Shown here in pieces: positions 33,911 to 44,534 of a stretch of 64,000 nucleotides of DNA; position 1 is the stretch's first letter, and each line of letters begins with the position of its first letter. This DNA is from Palaemon carinicauda (lineage: Eukaryota > Arthropoda > Malacostraca > Decapoda > Palaemonidae). The notes under the pieces are model-generated. The model was not told the origin of the DNA, searched no databases, and saw only the letters and a program-made list of their open reading frames with translations. The position numbers and the translations under genes were made by a program. The stretch covers positions 81,388,955 to 81,452,954 of the forward strand of contig NC_090751.1 in NCBI RefSeq assembly GCF_036898095.1. Reading direction: 5' to 3'.

Positions 33911-34881
33911 CCGCGAAGAAAAGGTTTGGGATCTCGAAGAAAAGTCTAGACTTCCTCGAGGAATACAAGACCGAATCCACACGACGGCAATACGAATCAT
34001 CCTGGAGAAAGTGGGTCTCTTTCGTCAAGGCAAAAAATCCTACGGAAATCACCATTGATTTTTGCATGTCCTTCTTCATTCACCTTCATGGACAGGGCTT
34101 AGTAGCCAACACGATTTCTACCTGCAAATCGGCTTTGACTAGACCACTACTGTACGCCTTCCAGATTGATCTGTCCAGCGACATCTTCAATAAACTGCCA
34201 AAGGCATGCGCTCATCTATGCCCAGCACCTCCGCCAAAACCTATCTCCTGGTCCCTGGACAAGGTGCTCCATTTTGCCTCCAACTTGGACAACGATTCGT
34301 GCCCTCTCAAGGATCTGACTCAAAAAGTTATATTTCTTTTTGCTCTTGCCTCAGGAGCCCGAGTCAGCGAAATAGTGGCATTATCAAGAGACGAGGGTCA
34401 TATCCTGTTTACAGACTCAGGAGACCTTACCCTCTTCCCCGATCTGATGTTTCTCGCGAAAAATGAATTACCCACCAAGAGATGGGGCCCCTGGAGAATC
34501 TGCCCCCTGAAAGAAGATGCCTCTCTATGTCCGGTAGAGAGCCTCAAGGTCTATCTTCAGAGAACTTCAGACTTTGGTGGAGGCCAACTCTTCAAAGGAG
34601 AAACATCGGGTAGCGACCTGTCACTGAAACAACTAAGAGCGAAAATCACCTACTTCATTCGCAGAGCGGATCCTGACAGTACACCCGCAGGTCACGATCC
34701 TAGAAAAGTCGCATCGTCTCTGAATTTTTTCCAGAGCATGGATTTCGAAAGCCTCAAGAGCTTCACAGGATGGAAATCTTCGCGAGTTTTCTTCAAGCAC
34801 TATGCGAAGCAAGTGCATGAAGTCAAACATTTCGTGGTAGCCGCAGGTAGTGTTATGAAACCTGCAGTTAACTCTGCATAG
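33655..34881 (+). CDS. Tyrosine recombinase of DIRS-like element D
   Basis: Integrates the circular cDNA by site-specific strand exchange, taking the place of an integrase. The core-binding part is about residues 85-200 (SLDFLEEYKTESTRRQYESS, then NTISTCKSALTRPLL). Catalytic residues are visible: Arg236 in GARVSEI, His347 and Arg350 in GHDPRKV, and Tyr383 in FFKHYAKQV. The C-terminus is VVAAGSVMKPAVNSA. I chose the ATG at 33655 for convenience; the frame is open back to 32113 with few ATGs, so the start may be elsewhere or the protein may be made by frameshift or splicing from RT. It looks intact, unlike the recombinases of A and B. Confidence 0.8.
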   Translation: MVQDLPVPSHQPSAESPLQAENLQGDSGPSGSQVAPEQLVPPGPGATAHADPSPGPSSLPASTEVDCLRFITESQGPSSHDFLSLAAKKRFGISKKSLDFLEEYKTESTRRQYESSWRKWVSFVKAKNPTEITIDFCMSFFIHLHGQGLVANTISTCKSALTRPLLYAFQIDLSSDIFNKLPKACAHLCPAPPPKPISWSLDKVLHFASNLDNDSCPLKDLTQKVIFLFALASGARVSEIVALSRDEGHILFTDSGDLTLFPDLMFLAKNELPTKRWGPWRICPLKEDASLCPVESLKVYLQRTSDFGGGQLFKGETSGSDLSLKQLRAKITYFIRRADPDSTPAGHDPRKVASSLNFFQSMDFESLKSFTGWKSSRVFFKHYAKQVHEVKHFVVAAGSVMKPAVNSA

Positions 34882-36137
34882 AACAGTGAGTTACTTGGGA
34901 CTTTAACTCTTCGGGTGCCTATGTTGACCCTCGCGTGATACATAGTGATTTCATGGACACTTAGTGTTTCTCATAGACTGTTCTTTACAAGGTGAAATGT
35001 CATAGTCGTCACATGAGTGCCACATGCCTAGAGCATGATGTGTTTTTCCTTATTAAAGACTGACGTTCCTATGGAACTTGTGCTTTCTAATAATTTGAAA
35101 TTTTCTTTCAGATTCAAGAGCGAAGTCTTCTCATTGCTATGTACATTATAATTTGTTTTTAATTAACTTTACATCATTTATTGCATTTATTATTACTATA
35201 TCCTGCAATTGTGAAATAGAATTTCTATTTTATTACTTGTGCGTCTCTCTCCGCTCCTATTCATACTATGAAATACATGGTTGTCATAGTTTCATTATCC
35301 CCTTTCTCTTGAAATAAGAAGAATAATAGGTTCTATCCGTATTATATACTCACCTATGTTGTGTAATATTACTAATTGAATACTTACTTGCACCATATCT
35401 CCGAGACCAGACTGTTCTCTAGCCATGGAATATAGTGGCTAACCACCACTTATCTATTGTTGAGAATGTTCCTACACGAATATCGACCATTCCGTCTTGT
35501 CTCCGAGTTCTTCACGTACTCTCCGCAAGGTGAGTAGCCCTTCGATGACCACTTTGAATTTTGGTTTGGACAGTGGGGACTTCTCTGTCAGGGGGGCAGG
35601 AAGCTGCATCCCCACGGAACCTCTATCGAGGTCACAATGCTTACCCTTATTCAAAGCCCATGGCACTTACTCTATAAGGGGAAATCTACCATGATACATT
35701 GATTCTCTGGTACTCTTCCATCTCACCCAAAAATAGATTTTTCACTTCACTCAAAATCCGTTTTTTACGACGGGAATTATTCGTTTAAAGGATAGGCCTA
35801 TATGTAGAGAGACAATACCTTTTCCCTTGTTCACTCACCTTTTACTCAATTTACAATACCCTTAATCTTTCAATCCCTGCATTGCTATATAGCAAGTAGA
35901 TAAAACTTGAAATAATTCAATACTACATCTTTTACTTTCGGTTTCCCTTATAAAATGTTTTGATGATATACAGTGATCCAGTGTGATTATTTATAGGGAT
36001 GTCTGTAATTGCTAGAACATCAAAGAAATATAGAATATTTAATGAAAAAAAATAAATATTCTTTCTCAGACTGTTGCGTGAATTTGATTCGCTCGTTAAT
36101 AGAGCAACCCTTAAGTAAAAGGAACTTTCTGCCTTAG
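34882..36137. other. 3' region of element D and flank, no gene
   Basis: AT-rich. Short unrecognised frames only. A palindrome acctctatcgaggt is at about 35619. I could not locate the terminal repeat of the DIRS element. Confidence 0.4.
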
Positions 36138-36500
36138 CGGGAAATATCTGGCCTCCCATTGGCTGATTCGTCCTCTGCTGTGATTGATGGTTGTATGTGA
36201 CGTGATAAACTCTCGTATTTCATAAATGAATTAAACTGGCCAGTGGTAAAACATCTATATTTATTGCATATAAACCATGACTTAAAAATTACAATATTCA
36301 TGGAAATGAACTTATAAAGGTTAACACTTTCGTAATAATTAAATAATAGATCTTCTTGAAGAGTATAGGGTAAATAAATACGTTATATTCGAAGGAATAC
36401 TTGACTGTGTTCTGGCTACGATGTCAGATGTGCGTGTGTTTGTCTGTTAAGCTGTAGTAAGCGTAGGAAACCACCAGTCACAGCTGAAGTAGTTAAAGTA
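36138..36500 (+). repeat. Dispersed repeat family R, copy 2
   Basis: Direct-orientation relative of 26938-27305, with the same order of conserved blocks. Lies immediately left of a (TTA)n tract. Confidence 0.65.
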
Positions 36501-36505
36501 GATCA

Positions 36506-36506
<1 letters not shown>

Positions 36507-36565
<59 letters not shown>

Positions 36566-36775
36566 AGCTAAGCTACAACCCTAGTTGAAAAAGTAAAATG
36601 CTATGAGCCCAAGAGGTCCAATAGGGAGAAATACCCCAGTGAGGACAGGCAATAAGGAAAGAGATAACGATATAAGAAATAATGAGCAATTCAAATAAAA
36701 TATTTGAAAAACATTAACAACATTAAAACATGTTTCTTAAACAAACTATAAAAAGACTTATGTCAGCCTGTTCAA
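36507..36775. repeat. (TTA)n plus dispersed repeat family S2, copy 1
   Basis: A (TTA)n tract to about 36562, then tagctaagctacaaccctag, then tgctatgagcccaag and ccagtgaggac. Same family as 38396, 58363 and 59644; about 210 bp of it is present here. Confidence 0.8.
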
Positions 36776-36842
36776 CATGAAAACATTTGCTGCAAGTTTG
36801 AACCCAAAAACCTCTCATATTATTCTCACTCTTCTTTTTATT

Positions 36843-37130
36843 CTAATAACGCTTTCGTGTAAACTCCTTGGCCAGATTGTCGGCAACTTCATTTAATAGA
36901 ATACCAATATGAGATGGAACACAAACAAATTTTACATTTATTCCTTTCTCCTGAAGCTGACAAACCAACCCATTACAGAGAGCAACCACCTCGCTACTAG
37001 TTGGCGTTTTGCTATTTAAGGCTAACAAAGCACTCTGGGAACCAACAAATACAAACAAATCCTTCATTCTATTGATAGCCATTTTGAGTCCCTCGTGTGT
37101 AGCATGCAACTCTTAGCATAGATGGTGTTT
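36843..37130 (-). pseudogene. RNase H fragment of a LINE (non-LTR retrotransposon)
   Basis: An 88-codon minus-strand frame. It contains FVGSQSALLALNS (where SDSQSAL is usual), NGLVCQLQEKGINVKFVCVP, then SHIGILLNEVADNLAKE. That order, strand Asp region followed by VPSHxGxxxNExAD, is the C-terminal RNase H of Jockey/I-type LINEs. The catalytic Asp of SDSQ is replaced by Gly. No RT is attached, so it is an isolated relic. Confidence 0.75.
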
Positions 37131-37159
37131 CATCTTCGATCCTCTTATACACCATTTAA

Positions 37160-37455
37160 AAAAATTTAAGGGCTACTCATGAGGAGCAGGGACAAATAAC
37201 AGTGAAATTGCCCTACCGAGCAGGACTATGCCCTAGAAACTGACCATGTATACATATGATCAGCGCCCAAACCCCTCTCTCCACCAAAGCGAGGATCAAG
37301 GAGGGCCAGGCAATGGCTGCTAATGACTCAGCAGATAGACTTATAGGCTCCCCCAAACCCCTAAGCTTAGCTCACAAGAATGGCGAGGTTGCAACGACCA
37401 AAGGAACTAACGAGTTTGAGCGGGACTCAAACCTCAGTCTGGCGTTCACCAGTCA
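37160..37455 (-). mobile_element. tRNA-derived SINE copy
   Basis: In minus sense: tccctgactggtgaacgcca, then ggtttgagtcccgctc (B-box), then a body with tctatctgctgagtcatt. About 295 bp; related to 19380. Confidence 0.75.
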
Positions 37456-37474
37456 GGGATATATACCCACACAG

Positions 37475-37477
<3 letters not shown>

Positions 37478-37535
<58 letters not shown>
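37478..37535. repeat. (TA)n microsatellite
   Basis: Short ta tracts starting gtgtgtatata, beside the palindrome at 37573. Confidence 0.9.
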
Positions 37536-37539
<4 letters not shown>

Positions 37540-37572
37540 AAATTTTGCACATTTAGACGTGTTTTTCATATT

Positions 37573-37824
37573 CAAATAAGCCATATATATTTTTGATACA
37601 ATAATGTCTGGATTCTCTTAACGACCTCGGGATCAGAGCCCCAGGCGAAATCACACAAAGACAAGAGCTTGAGTCCGGCCGGGAATCGAACCCTGGTCGG
37701 CAAGCTTGTATAGACAGTGACTATACAAGCTCTTGTCTTTGTGTGATTTCGCCTGGGGCTCTGATCCCGAGGTCGTTAAGAGAATCCAGACATTAATGTA
37801 TCAAAAATATATATGGCTTATTTG
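37573..37824. repeat. Near-perfect palindrome with tRNA-like centre
   Basis: Arms 37573-37671 and 37726-37824 are 99-bp inverted repeats with one mismatch by eye. The 54-bp centre contains, in minus sense, ccagggttcgattcccggcc, a strong B-box and T-arm of a tRNA. The arms include ccaggcgaaatcacacaaag. (TA)n tracts flank both sides. Confidence 0.85.
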
Positions 37825-37826
37825 GA

Positions 37827-37835
<9 letters not shown>

Positions 37836-37889
<54 letters not shown>

Positions 37890-38079
37890 ACGTATACATA
37901 ACAATCACTAACATACAATTTCAAGGACACAATCTCTGAGTCATTAATCATAACAGACATATAAAATAGCAGGAATGCTGTTGTTAATAAAAGTAGTTAA
38001 CCCTCTGGTGTTATCCTTTAGGCTTCTATTCATATTCTTTGTTAAACATTTAAGTCTAGGCACATCCATTACCACTTAC
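37836..38079. repeat. (TA)n/(GT)n microsatellite and flank
   Basis: Ta and tg dinucleotides to about 37890, then AT-rich sequence with no feature. Confidence 0.8.
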
Positions 38080-38345
38080 ATTTATTTGTTCTTTAAAAGA
38101 TTTTGGTTTGCAATTACCTCAATCTGAAGATCATCATTCAAACCTCCTTCTAACAATATGACCACATTATGAACTTGATTTCTGTATGTATCGTCTTTCC
38201 CTGCTTGACAATCATTCTCTGAAATAGGTTTCCTCTCACTAATTCCGTCAGCGCAGCGTGAAACTCAATAAGGCAGGATAATATCTTTAGCTGAAGTACT
38301 TCCCGCATCCTGGCCATTCTCAGGAAATATACTTTTCACTTTGAT
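38080..38345 (-). pseudogene. Possible decayed coding fragment, unknown
   Basis: One minus-strand frame reads about 88 codons with a single TGA. It includes IFPENGQDAGSTSAKDIILP before the stop and SERKPISENDCQAGKDDTYR after. I do not recognise it. A second acidic piece on the same strand at about 39025-38850 ([18 protein letters not shown]) could belong to it, with the S2 repeat at 38396 inserted between. Low confidence: chance is possible. Confidence 0.2.
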
Positions 38346-38395
38346 AATTATAAAATTAATGTCTTAACTTCATTGCTTCTAATCGAAGATAGATT

Positions 38396-38397
38396 AA

Positions 38398-38451
<54 letters not shown>

Positions 38452-38770
38452 CACAAGCTAAACTACAACTCTAATTGGAAAAGCAAGATGCTATAAGCCC
38501 AAGGGCTCCAACAGGGAAAAATAACCCAGTGAGGAAAGGAATGTAGGAAATAAAAATAGAAAAAACTACAAGAGAAGTAATAAACAATCAAAATAGAATA
38601 TGCTAAGGACAGTAACAGCATCAAATTAGATCTTTCTTTTATAAACTATAAAATCTTCATAAAAACAGGAGAGAGAGAGAGAGAATGGTGTGCCTGAGTG
38701 TACCCTCAAGCAAGAGAACTCTAGTCCAAGACAGTGGAACAACTAAAATATTTTTAACAGATGTAAGATT
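38396..38770. repeat. (TTA)n plus dispersed repeat family S2, copy 2
   Basis: (TTA)n then aagctaaactacaactctaa, gcaagatgctataagccc and gggctccaacaggg. It extends into cctgagtgtaccctcaagca. Confidence 0.85.
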
Positions 38771-39031
38771 CATGTATATATATTATATATCTTTAATAAC
38801 AATAATGCTAAACTATTAAAAATATATTAAGCTTCCAAAAATATCAGATAATTAGTGGAATAATTCTCCCAAATCCAAATGTTTTAGGAGTTTGCTCTTT
38901 CGTCTATAAAATGTGATTCAGCATTGAATTCCAAGATCAAACTCCTCTTCTTTTATGGAATTTTTATCTGGATTTTCTCTCCTTTCATTTGCATCTGGAT
39001 CGTCTTTTACTGATGATATTCTTTTAGCACA

Positions 39032-39032
39032 A

Positions 39033-39107
<75 letters not shown>

Positions 39108-39141
39108 AATATTCATATATATGTATGTATATATATATATA

Positions 39142-39208
<67 letters not shown>

Positions 39209-39226
39209 TATAGTACATATATATAT

Positions 39227-39290
<64 letters not shown>

Positions 39291-39300
39291 GTATATATAA
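39032..39300. repeat. (CA)n/(TA)n compound microsatellite
   Basis: A ca run, then long ta runs broken three times by agtacatata-like motifs. Confidence 0.95.
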
Positions 39301-39361
39301 AATCAGGCTATATATCAGTTAAGTGAGATCGGTGTTACTGTATCGACATGAGTTATGATAT

Positions 39362-39617
39362 TGTGACGGGTCGAGAGAAGGTTGTGACTCAAAGACAGTA
39401 TGAAAGCAACTGAGTAAGTTTATTATAGAATACTCTCCTTTATATACAAAAGCTCAAAGCAACAAGAAATTTCATGTTCAAAAACAGACACTGTTACAAA
39501 AGAGAAAAACAGACATGTTTATTCTGGTTCTTTAAAGTGCGAGGGAAGAGCGAAGATACAAGCATAATATATACACAGAATGAACTATGTACGATCATGT
39601 GACACACGGTTGGTACA
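39362..39617 (-). repeat. 3' LTR of the Gypsy element
   Basis: 256 bp; in element sense it begins tgtaccaacc and ends cccgtcaca. The second copy at 58968-59223 has the same length and boundaries. Confidence 0.9.
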
Positions 39618-39630
39618 TGGCTCCCCCACT
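39618..39630 (-). promoter_or_regulatory. Polypurine tract of the Gypsy element
   Basis: Minus sense agtgggggagcca directly precedes the LTR; it would prime plus-strand DNA synthesis. Confidence 0.7.
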
Positions 39631-39655
39631 AAAAATGACATACTGTACATGTTAA

Positions 39656-40620
39656 ATAGGGCGCCCTGATCTAGAGAGGCGAGTGGTAGGCAGGTCATCT
39701 GGCAGGATATAAGCAGGTTTTAGACGATCAATGGAGACCCAGTCTTCTTTGCCACGAATGTTTAGTAGGAATGCTTTCAGACTGCGTCAGATCACAAGGA
39801 AAGGGCCCGTGTAAGGGGGCGTTAGCGGTGGCTTGCTAGTGTCGTTGCGCAGGAACACGTGCGTTGCAGAGTGCAAGTCTGTTGGTATGTGATGCTTTGC
39901 TGGGGGCTTGTAAGTCTGGCGGCATGGAGTAAATTTTCCCACGACGTGACGTAATCACTGGAGATCGTCGGAGGAGGTTGTAGAAGGAAAAAATTCTGCA
40001 GGGACGATTAACGGGTTGCCATACACCATTTCAGCTACCGAGACGTCGAGGGTGTCTTTAGGAGTGGTCGTTAGTCCTAGGAGGACGCTGGGAAGCTGAG
40101 TAAACCAGTTGCAATCCTTGCAGTGGGACATCAAAGCTGCTTTGAGGGTGCGATGAAAACGTTCAACCATTCCATTGACAGCGGGGTTGTAAGCCGTTGT
40201 CTGATGTAGCATGATGCCCATGAGATTCGCTAATGATGTCCACAATTGAGAGGTGAAAGTGGTACCCCTGTCAGAAATAATATGCTCAGGGATACCAAAT
40301 CTTGCAATCCATCCTGAGAATAAGGCAGATGTACATGAGGCGGACATTGCAGTTTCCATGGGAATGGCTTCAGGCTAACGAGTGGAGCAGTCGATGACAG
40401 TAAACAGGTAACGATGTCCTTGTGATGTAGGTAGGGAGCCTACAACATCGACATGAATGTGTGCGAAACGACGCTGAGGTTGAGGAAAGGTGCCCACTCC
40501 TGAATCCGTGTGTCAATGTACTTTGGAAGTTTGGCAAGAAGTACAGGCGCGGACCCAATCCTTAGCATCCTTAGAAATGCCGTGCCAAATGAACTTCGTC
40601 TTCAACAGCTGTGCAGTAGA
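39656..40620 (-). pseudogene. Gypsy integrase, broken
   Basis: Would insert element cDNA into chromosomal DNA. The zinc-binding His/Cys end is at about 40600-40530 (CTSCQTSK). The core follows: FTVIDCSTR near 40420 (first Asp), IISDRGTTFTSQLW at about 40290 (second Asp), and AVNGMVERFHRTLK near 40180 (Glu). The longest open piece is 40359-39955. The C-terminal part (THVFLRNDTSKPPLTPPYTG, then KEDWVSIDRLKPAY) ends near 39656 and contains an in-frame TGA near 39790. Stops also lie near 40375 and 40515. Confidence 0.85.
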
Positions 40621-40699
40621 ACGGCACGAGGGATATGAAAGGCCGTGAATGAAATCAAACACCTAAAGGCACATGGAGCAGGAATCCAAGGTCGCGGTC

Positions 40700-41220
40700 T
40701 ACCAGTACTGACGTCATAGAGGAGGGTGGTGTTAGAGTCTTCGAGGGGGAAGTCTTCCCAACGGAGGGACGTGCAGGATGTCCTACATGCTTGATACTCT
40801 GGATCCTGTCGTTGGGCGTCAGCCAGGGTGTTGTAATCCAATTCCAGTTGAACGGCAGCCAACGTGTTTCTTGACAGGGCATCGGCAACGGGATTCATTT
40901 TCCCAGGGACATATTGAAGGTTGCAATTGTATTCAGCCACGGCGGAGAGATGTCAGCGTTGCCGGGTGGACCAGGCGTCAGACTGTCCAGTGAAGGTGTG
41001 CACCACAGGCATGTGGTCTGTGCGAATGACGAAGGGCGTACCTTCTAAGAAATGGCGAAAGTGACGGACAGCCAAGTGCACCGCCAGCAATTCTCGATCG
41101 AAGGTAGAATAACCCGATTCTGCCTTGGACAGTTTTCTGCTGAAGAAGGCCAATGGGCGGGGCGAGCCGTTGACCACCTGCTCAAGTACTGCACCAATAG
41201 CGATGTCGCTGGCATCGGTG
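40700..41220 (-). pseudogene. Gypsy RNase H and linker, broken
   Basis: An open piece at 41177-40953 has SRKLSKAESGYSTFDREL and FVIRTDHMPVVHTFTGQ, the usual Gypsy RNase H. After a stop near 40950 the frame resumes with MAEYNCNLQYVPGKMNPVAD and ALSRN. A frameshift near 41215 separates it from RT. Confidence 0.85.
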
Positions 41221-42394
41221 GAGAGAAGGAGAGGGGCAGGGGGGTAGGAAAAGTGAGAGCCGCAGCAGCTGATAGGGCCTTCTTTGCATTACAGAAAGCT
41301 GCTTCTTGAAGGGGACCCCACTTCAGGTCCTTTGGCTTGCCCTTGAGGGAGGCGTAGAGGGGAGCAAGAGTGGCGGCAATGGCTGGCAGAAAACGGTGAT
41401 AATAGTTGATCATGCCCAAGAATTCCTGCAGAGCTTTGACGGTCGAGGGCGCGGGGAAGTTCTGAACGGCTGCTATCTTCTCAGGGAGGGGATGGACTCC
41501 TTCAGGAGTGATGCGGTGCCCTAAGAACAACACTTCGTTGGCGCCAAAGGTACACTTGTCGTACCGGACTACAAGGCCGTTTTGTTGTAGGCAATCGAGC
41601 ACGATGCGCAGGTGACGGAGGTGTTCCTCTTTTGAGGAGGAGAACATAAGTATGTCGTCCACATAACATACACAGAAAGGGAGGTCCCCTAAGATGCCAT
41701 TCATGAGATGTTGAAACGTAGCCCCAGCATTACGAAGGCCAAAACAGGAGTAATTGAAGGTGTATGTACCAAACGGAGTGGTGATGGCAGTCTTAGGGAT
41801 GTCTTCTGGGTTCATAGGCACCTGATAATACCCCTTCAGGAGGTCGAGCGTAGAGAAAACCTTCGCTTTGTGCAGGTAGGAGGTCACGTCGGCAATGTTT
41901 GGGAGGGGGTAGTGATCTGGTTCTGTTTGCATGTTCAGGCGCCTGTAATCCCCGCACGGACGGAGGGAGCTGTCTTTCTTCAGAACGATGTGTAAGGGTG
42001 ACGACCATGGGCTGGAGGCCTTTTGGCAAAGGCCCATTTCCTCCATTTCGGCGAATGTCTGTTTGGCGGCTGCCAATCGTTCCGGTGACAGACGTCTGAA
42101 ATTTGCGAAGACAGGGGGTCCCGTCGTCTTGATATGGTGATAAATACCGTGCTTGGCAGGAACCGTGGGCGTTTGGCGAAGTTCTGGACGGAAAACTTCC
42201 GGGTACGACGTGAGGAGGTGGGCGTAGGCATCCGTGGGTGCGCTGATGTGGAGAGCGAGGTTAGAGGGTGGCGGGTTGAAGAGGTGTCGACAAGTACGAG
42301 TCTGCGTTGGCCAATCTTCGGTGGGCGACATCGACCAGAAGGTGGAAATGAGAGAGGGAATCCACACTGAGGATTGGCAATTTGACGTCAGCAA
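41215..42394 (-). pseudogene. Gypsy reverse transcriptase, long open piece
   Basis: Open from 42394 to 41045, in RT frame down to about 41215. Shows SPWSSPLHIVLKKDSSLRPC, FSTLDLLKGYYQVPM (first Asp), TPFGTYTFNYSCFGL, and an intact YVDDILMFSSS near 41655. Then come FLGHRITPEGV and FLGMINYYHRFLP, typical of Gypsy RT. The domain order and lengths are normal. The lack of a joined protease frame and the downstream frameshift make the locus non-coding for a full Pol. Confidence 0.9.
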
Positions 42395-42404
42395 CGAGAA
42401 ACTT

Positions 42405-42660
42405 CTAATTAAATTTACCGTCTCCGAACGATAATGTGAGGTTCTCGTAATCGTAGGTGGGTATCGCAGATCCGTTGGCAGCTACCAAGCGGACGTCGGC
42501 AGACGTAAACAGACTACGTCGTGTCCTGAAGAGTTCCCTTGGCAAAAGAGAACGACAAGCACCCGTGTCTACCAAAAATCGCAAGCCCGTTCCTGCATCA
42601 AGTAAAAAGAAAAGATTAGAAACACGGGAGGCCACCGCCACGAGCGATGGCCTACTTACA
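42405..42660 (-). pseudogene. Gypsy aspartic protease
   Basis: FLVDTGACRSLLPRELF carries the DTGA active site, followed by RLVAANGSAIPTY. It ends with a stop at 42405 just before the RT frame. About 85 residues, the usual core length. Confidence 0.85.
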
Positions 42661-43310
42661 CGTTTTTTGGCCACTGACAATCCTTGGCACATTTCTTCGC
42701 GCTTGCCCCGAATCTGAAGTGGTAGTAGCAAAACTGCGGCGGATGGGAGGTAGTAAGTGGCTGTAGAAGTCGTTGGTTGGGGCGCGAGCGAGTGGTGGGT
42801 GGTGGGTGGCCTTGTCACTGCTTCGGCACATCACGGGGTAGGCGTGTATGTCCTACGGCATTCACGTCAGCTTCGGTTGACGTTGAATAGGCGTCTTCTT
42901 CATCAGGGGTGGAGGCGTTGATGGAGGTCTTGAAGTGGCTGTCCATAAGGGCGTCGGCTTTGGTCATCAAGTCCTTTATGGGTAAACTATCGACATCGGG
43001 TATGGCAGCGCGTATAGGTCCGGGTAAACGGCGTATCCAAAGGGAACGAAGTAGGTTCACCTCACGAGGAGAGCCGTCTGCGGCAGGTTGTAGGTGAGCG
43101 ATACTGGTCATTTCCCTGAGGGCGAGCGAAGCTCTTTGGTCCCCCAACAGTTGTTGCGAGAGCTGAAAAAGCTTTGCTATACTGGCGGCTGGCGACGGCG
43201 AGTACTGCTGCAGAAGGTATGTTTTGAGGGCGTCATACGTTATTGGGGTGTCTCCTTGTTCACAAAGCCAGTCGTATATTTCCGGGAAGGTGTTATGAGT
43301 GTTGTGGGGA
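42660..43310 (-). pseudogene. Gypsy gag, N-terminally truncated
   Basis: An open piece at 43324-42815 reads IYDWLCEQGDTPITYDALKT, then LFQLSQQLLGDQRAS and SLWIRRLPGPIRAAI, the capsid C-terminal region of this Gypsy group. After a frameshift near 42815, a knuckle-like CYYHFRFGASAKKC, then CQWPKNV and a stop, ends it. The first residues of the listed open piece belong to the neighbouring Penelope-like sequence rather than gag. Confidence 0.8.
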
Positions 43311-44040
43311 AATGTTATCCCCACATAGATTTAAAATCAATTTTTACTAACAAGTTCTCAGTTGGCTCACTGTTTAAATATAAGGAGAGTCTACCTACTC
43401 CCTTGTGTTCCGGTGTCATATACACTTTTCAATGTGCACTCTGTAATGAGTGCTACACTGGAAGCACATCTAGACAGCTTCAGTGTAGGATTTCGGAGCA
43501 CATGGGGAGATCGGTAAGAACCAAAATACCGTTAAGTAAAAAACCAATTTCCGCTATTTATGACCACGCATTTAAATCTGGTCATGCCATTTCTATTGAA
43601 AATTTCAAAATTACGGACAGACATAGTAACGTCAGCCAGCTGAGAATCTTGGAGTCTTTATATATTTTTAAGACAAAACCCAGCTTGAATGAGGGCTTAC
43701 CTGTTCAGTTACCGGTGACCCATTGATCCGTTTGGTCTGTGGGTTGCTGGTCTGGATGGGTGGTCATCATCTCCTGCGGGTGACTAGTTATATTTGTTAT
43801 TAAGTCTTTTATATAGTTGTGTGTAATAAGTCTTTTTTTAAGGTTTTATGTTCCTTGATTGGCTGATTTTAGAACTAGTTGATCAATTCATGAAAGTGTA
43901 TCTTCCTAACTATGTACTTAGGATGTTTTTATTAATTTTATTAATTTTACATATGATAATTGCAGATAGGCTGAAGATGACATAAGTTATGTCGAATGCT
44001 CCCGAATAAAGATGATGATAGCAGCATTGACTATTTTATT
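43294..44040 (+). mobile_element. Penelope-like element, 5'-truncated, with GIY-YIG endonuclease
   Basis: The frame from about 43294 to 43726 has FSVGSLFKYKESLPTP, SGVIYTFQCALCNECYTGST, then SRQLQCRISEHMGRSVRT and LESLYIFKTKPSLNE. This is the linker plus GIY-YIG domain with the conserved Cys pair and the R...H pattern of Penelope-like elements. The RT upstream is missing. The 3' untranslated part runs to about 44040 and ends in a (TA)n tract. The domain nicks target DNA during retrotransposition. Confidence 0.85.
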
Positions 44041-44041
44041 C

Positions 44042-44046
44042 CTACT

Positions 44047-44078
<32 letters not shown>
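44042..44078. repeat. (TA)n microsatellite
   Basis: Short ta tract at the 3' end of the Penelope-like element. Confidence 0.9.
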
Positions 44079-44079
<1 letters not shown>

Positions 44080-44534
44080 GTACATATACATATTTATAAA
44101 TACCAATATATGCATATGTATACATGCAGAGATGTATAAGTAACCATATACATTGTGTTTGTGTACATTCATACACACTTACACTTACAAACAGACCTGG
44201 GACATATCAAATTAAAATAAATAATTCAATTGAATATAATTAATTCTCTCTAATCGACCATCTCTCAAAATCTAATTCCATCAGATATCTAATCTGTAAA
44301 AAGAATTAATTAACTATAACATTAACTATAATAATTAATTAACTATAAAATTGATCTCCCTAACTCTTTGACCAATTATGCAAATGAGTCCAGGACCTAT
44401 TTCGAAGCGAAGCTGATGAAATCTATAGTAAAGATAAGAGTTCACTTATATTTTATATTCTATATTTTATATTTTATATTATACATTTTATACCTTATAT
44501 TTTATATCTTATATCTTTATTTATATATATTTTG
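44079..44534. repeat. AT-rich region with (TTATAT)-like repeats
   Basis: No gene. 44450-44520 consists of degenerate tatattttatatt units. Confidence 0.6.

Larger units (their letters stand above)
27600..36137 (+). mobile_element. DIRS-like tyrosine-recombinase retrotransposon D, best preserved copy (approximate ends)
   Basis: Plus-strand order: leader (to about 30105), gag-like ORF (30106-32070), RT/RNase H (31922-33910), tyrosine recombinase (to 34881), 3' region. Only two lesions are evident by eye: a frameshift near 30147 in gag and a TAG at 33179 in RNase H. I could not find its terminal repeats, so the stated ends are outer limits. Confidence 0.7.
39362..43310 (-). mobile_element. Ty3/Gypsy LTR retrotransposon, 5' end missing
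   Basis: In minus sense: partial gag, protease, RT, RNase H, zinc-finger integrase, polypurine tract, 3' LTR (39617-39362). The 5' LTR and start of gag are absent; the sequence abuts a Penelope-like fragment near 43310. Frameshifts or stops occur in nearly every domain. Confidence 0.9.

Noticed and set aside
37640..37730. Functional tRNA gene
   Set aside because: Only the T-arm/B-box half is recognisable; no full cloverleaf and it lies in a palindrome loop.
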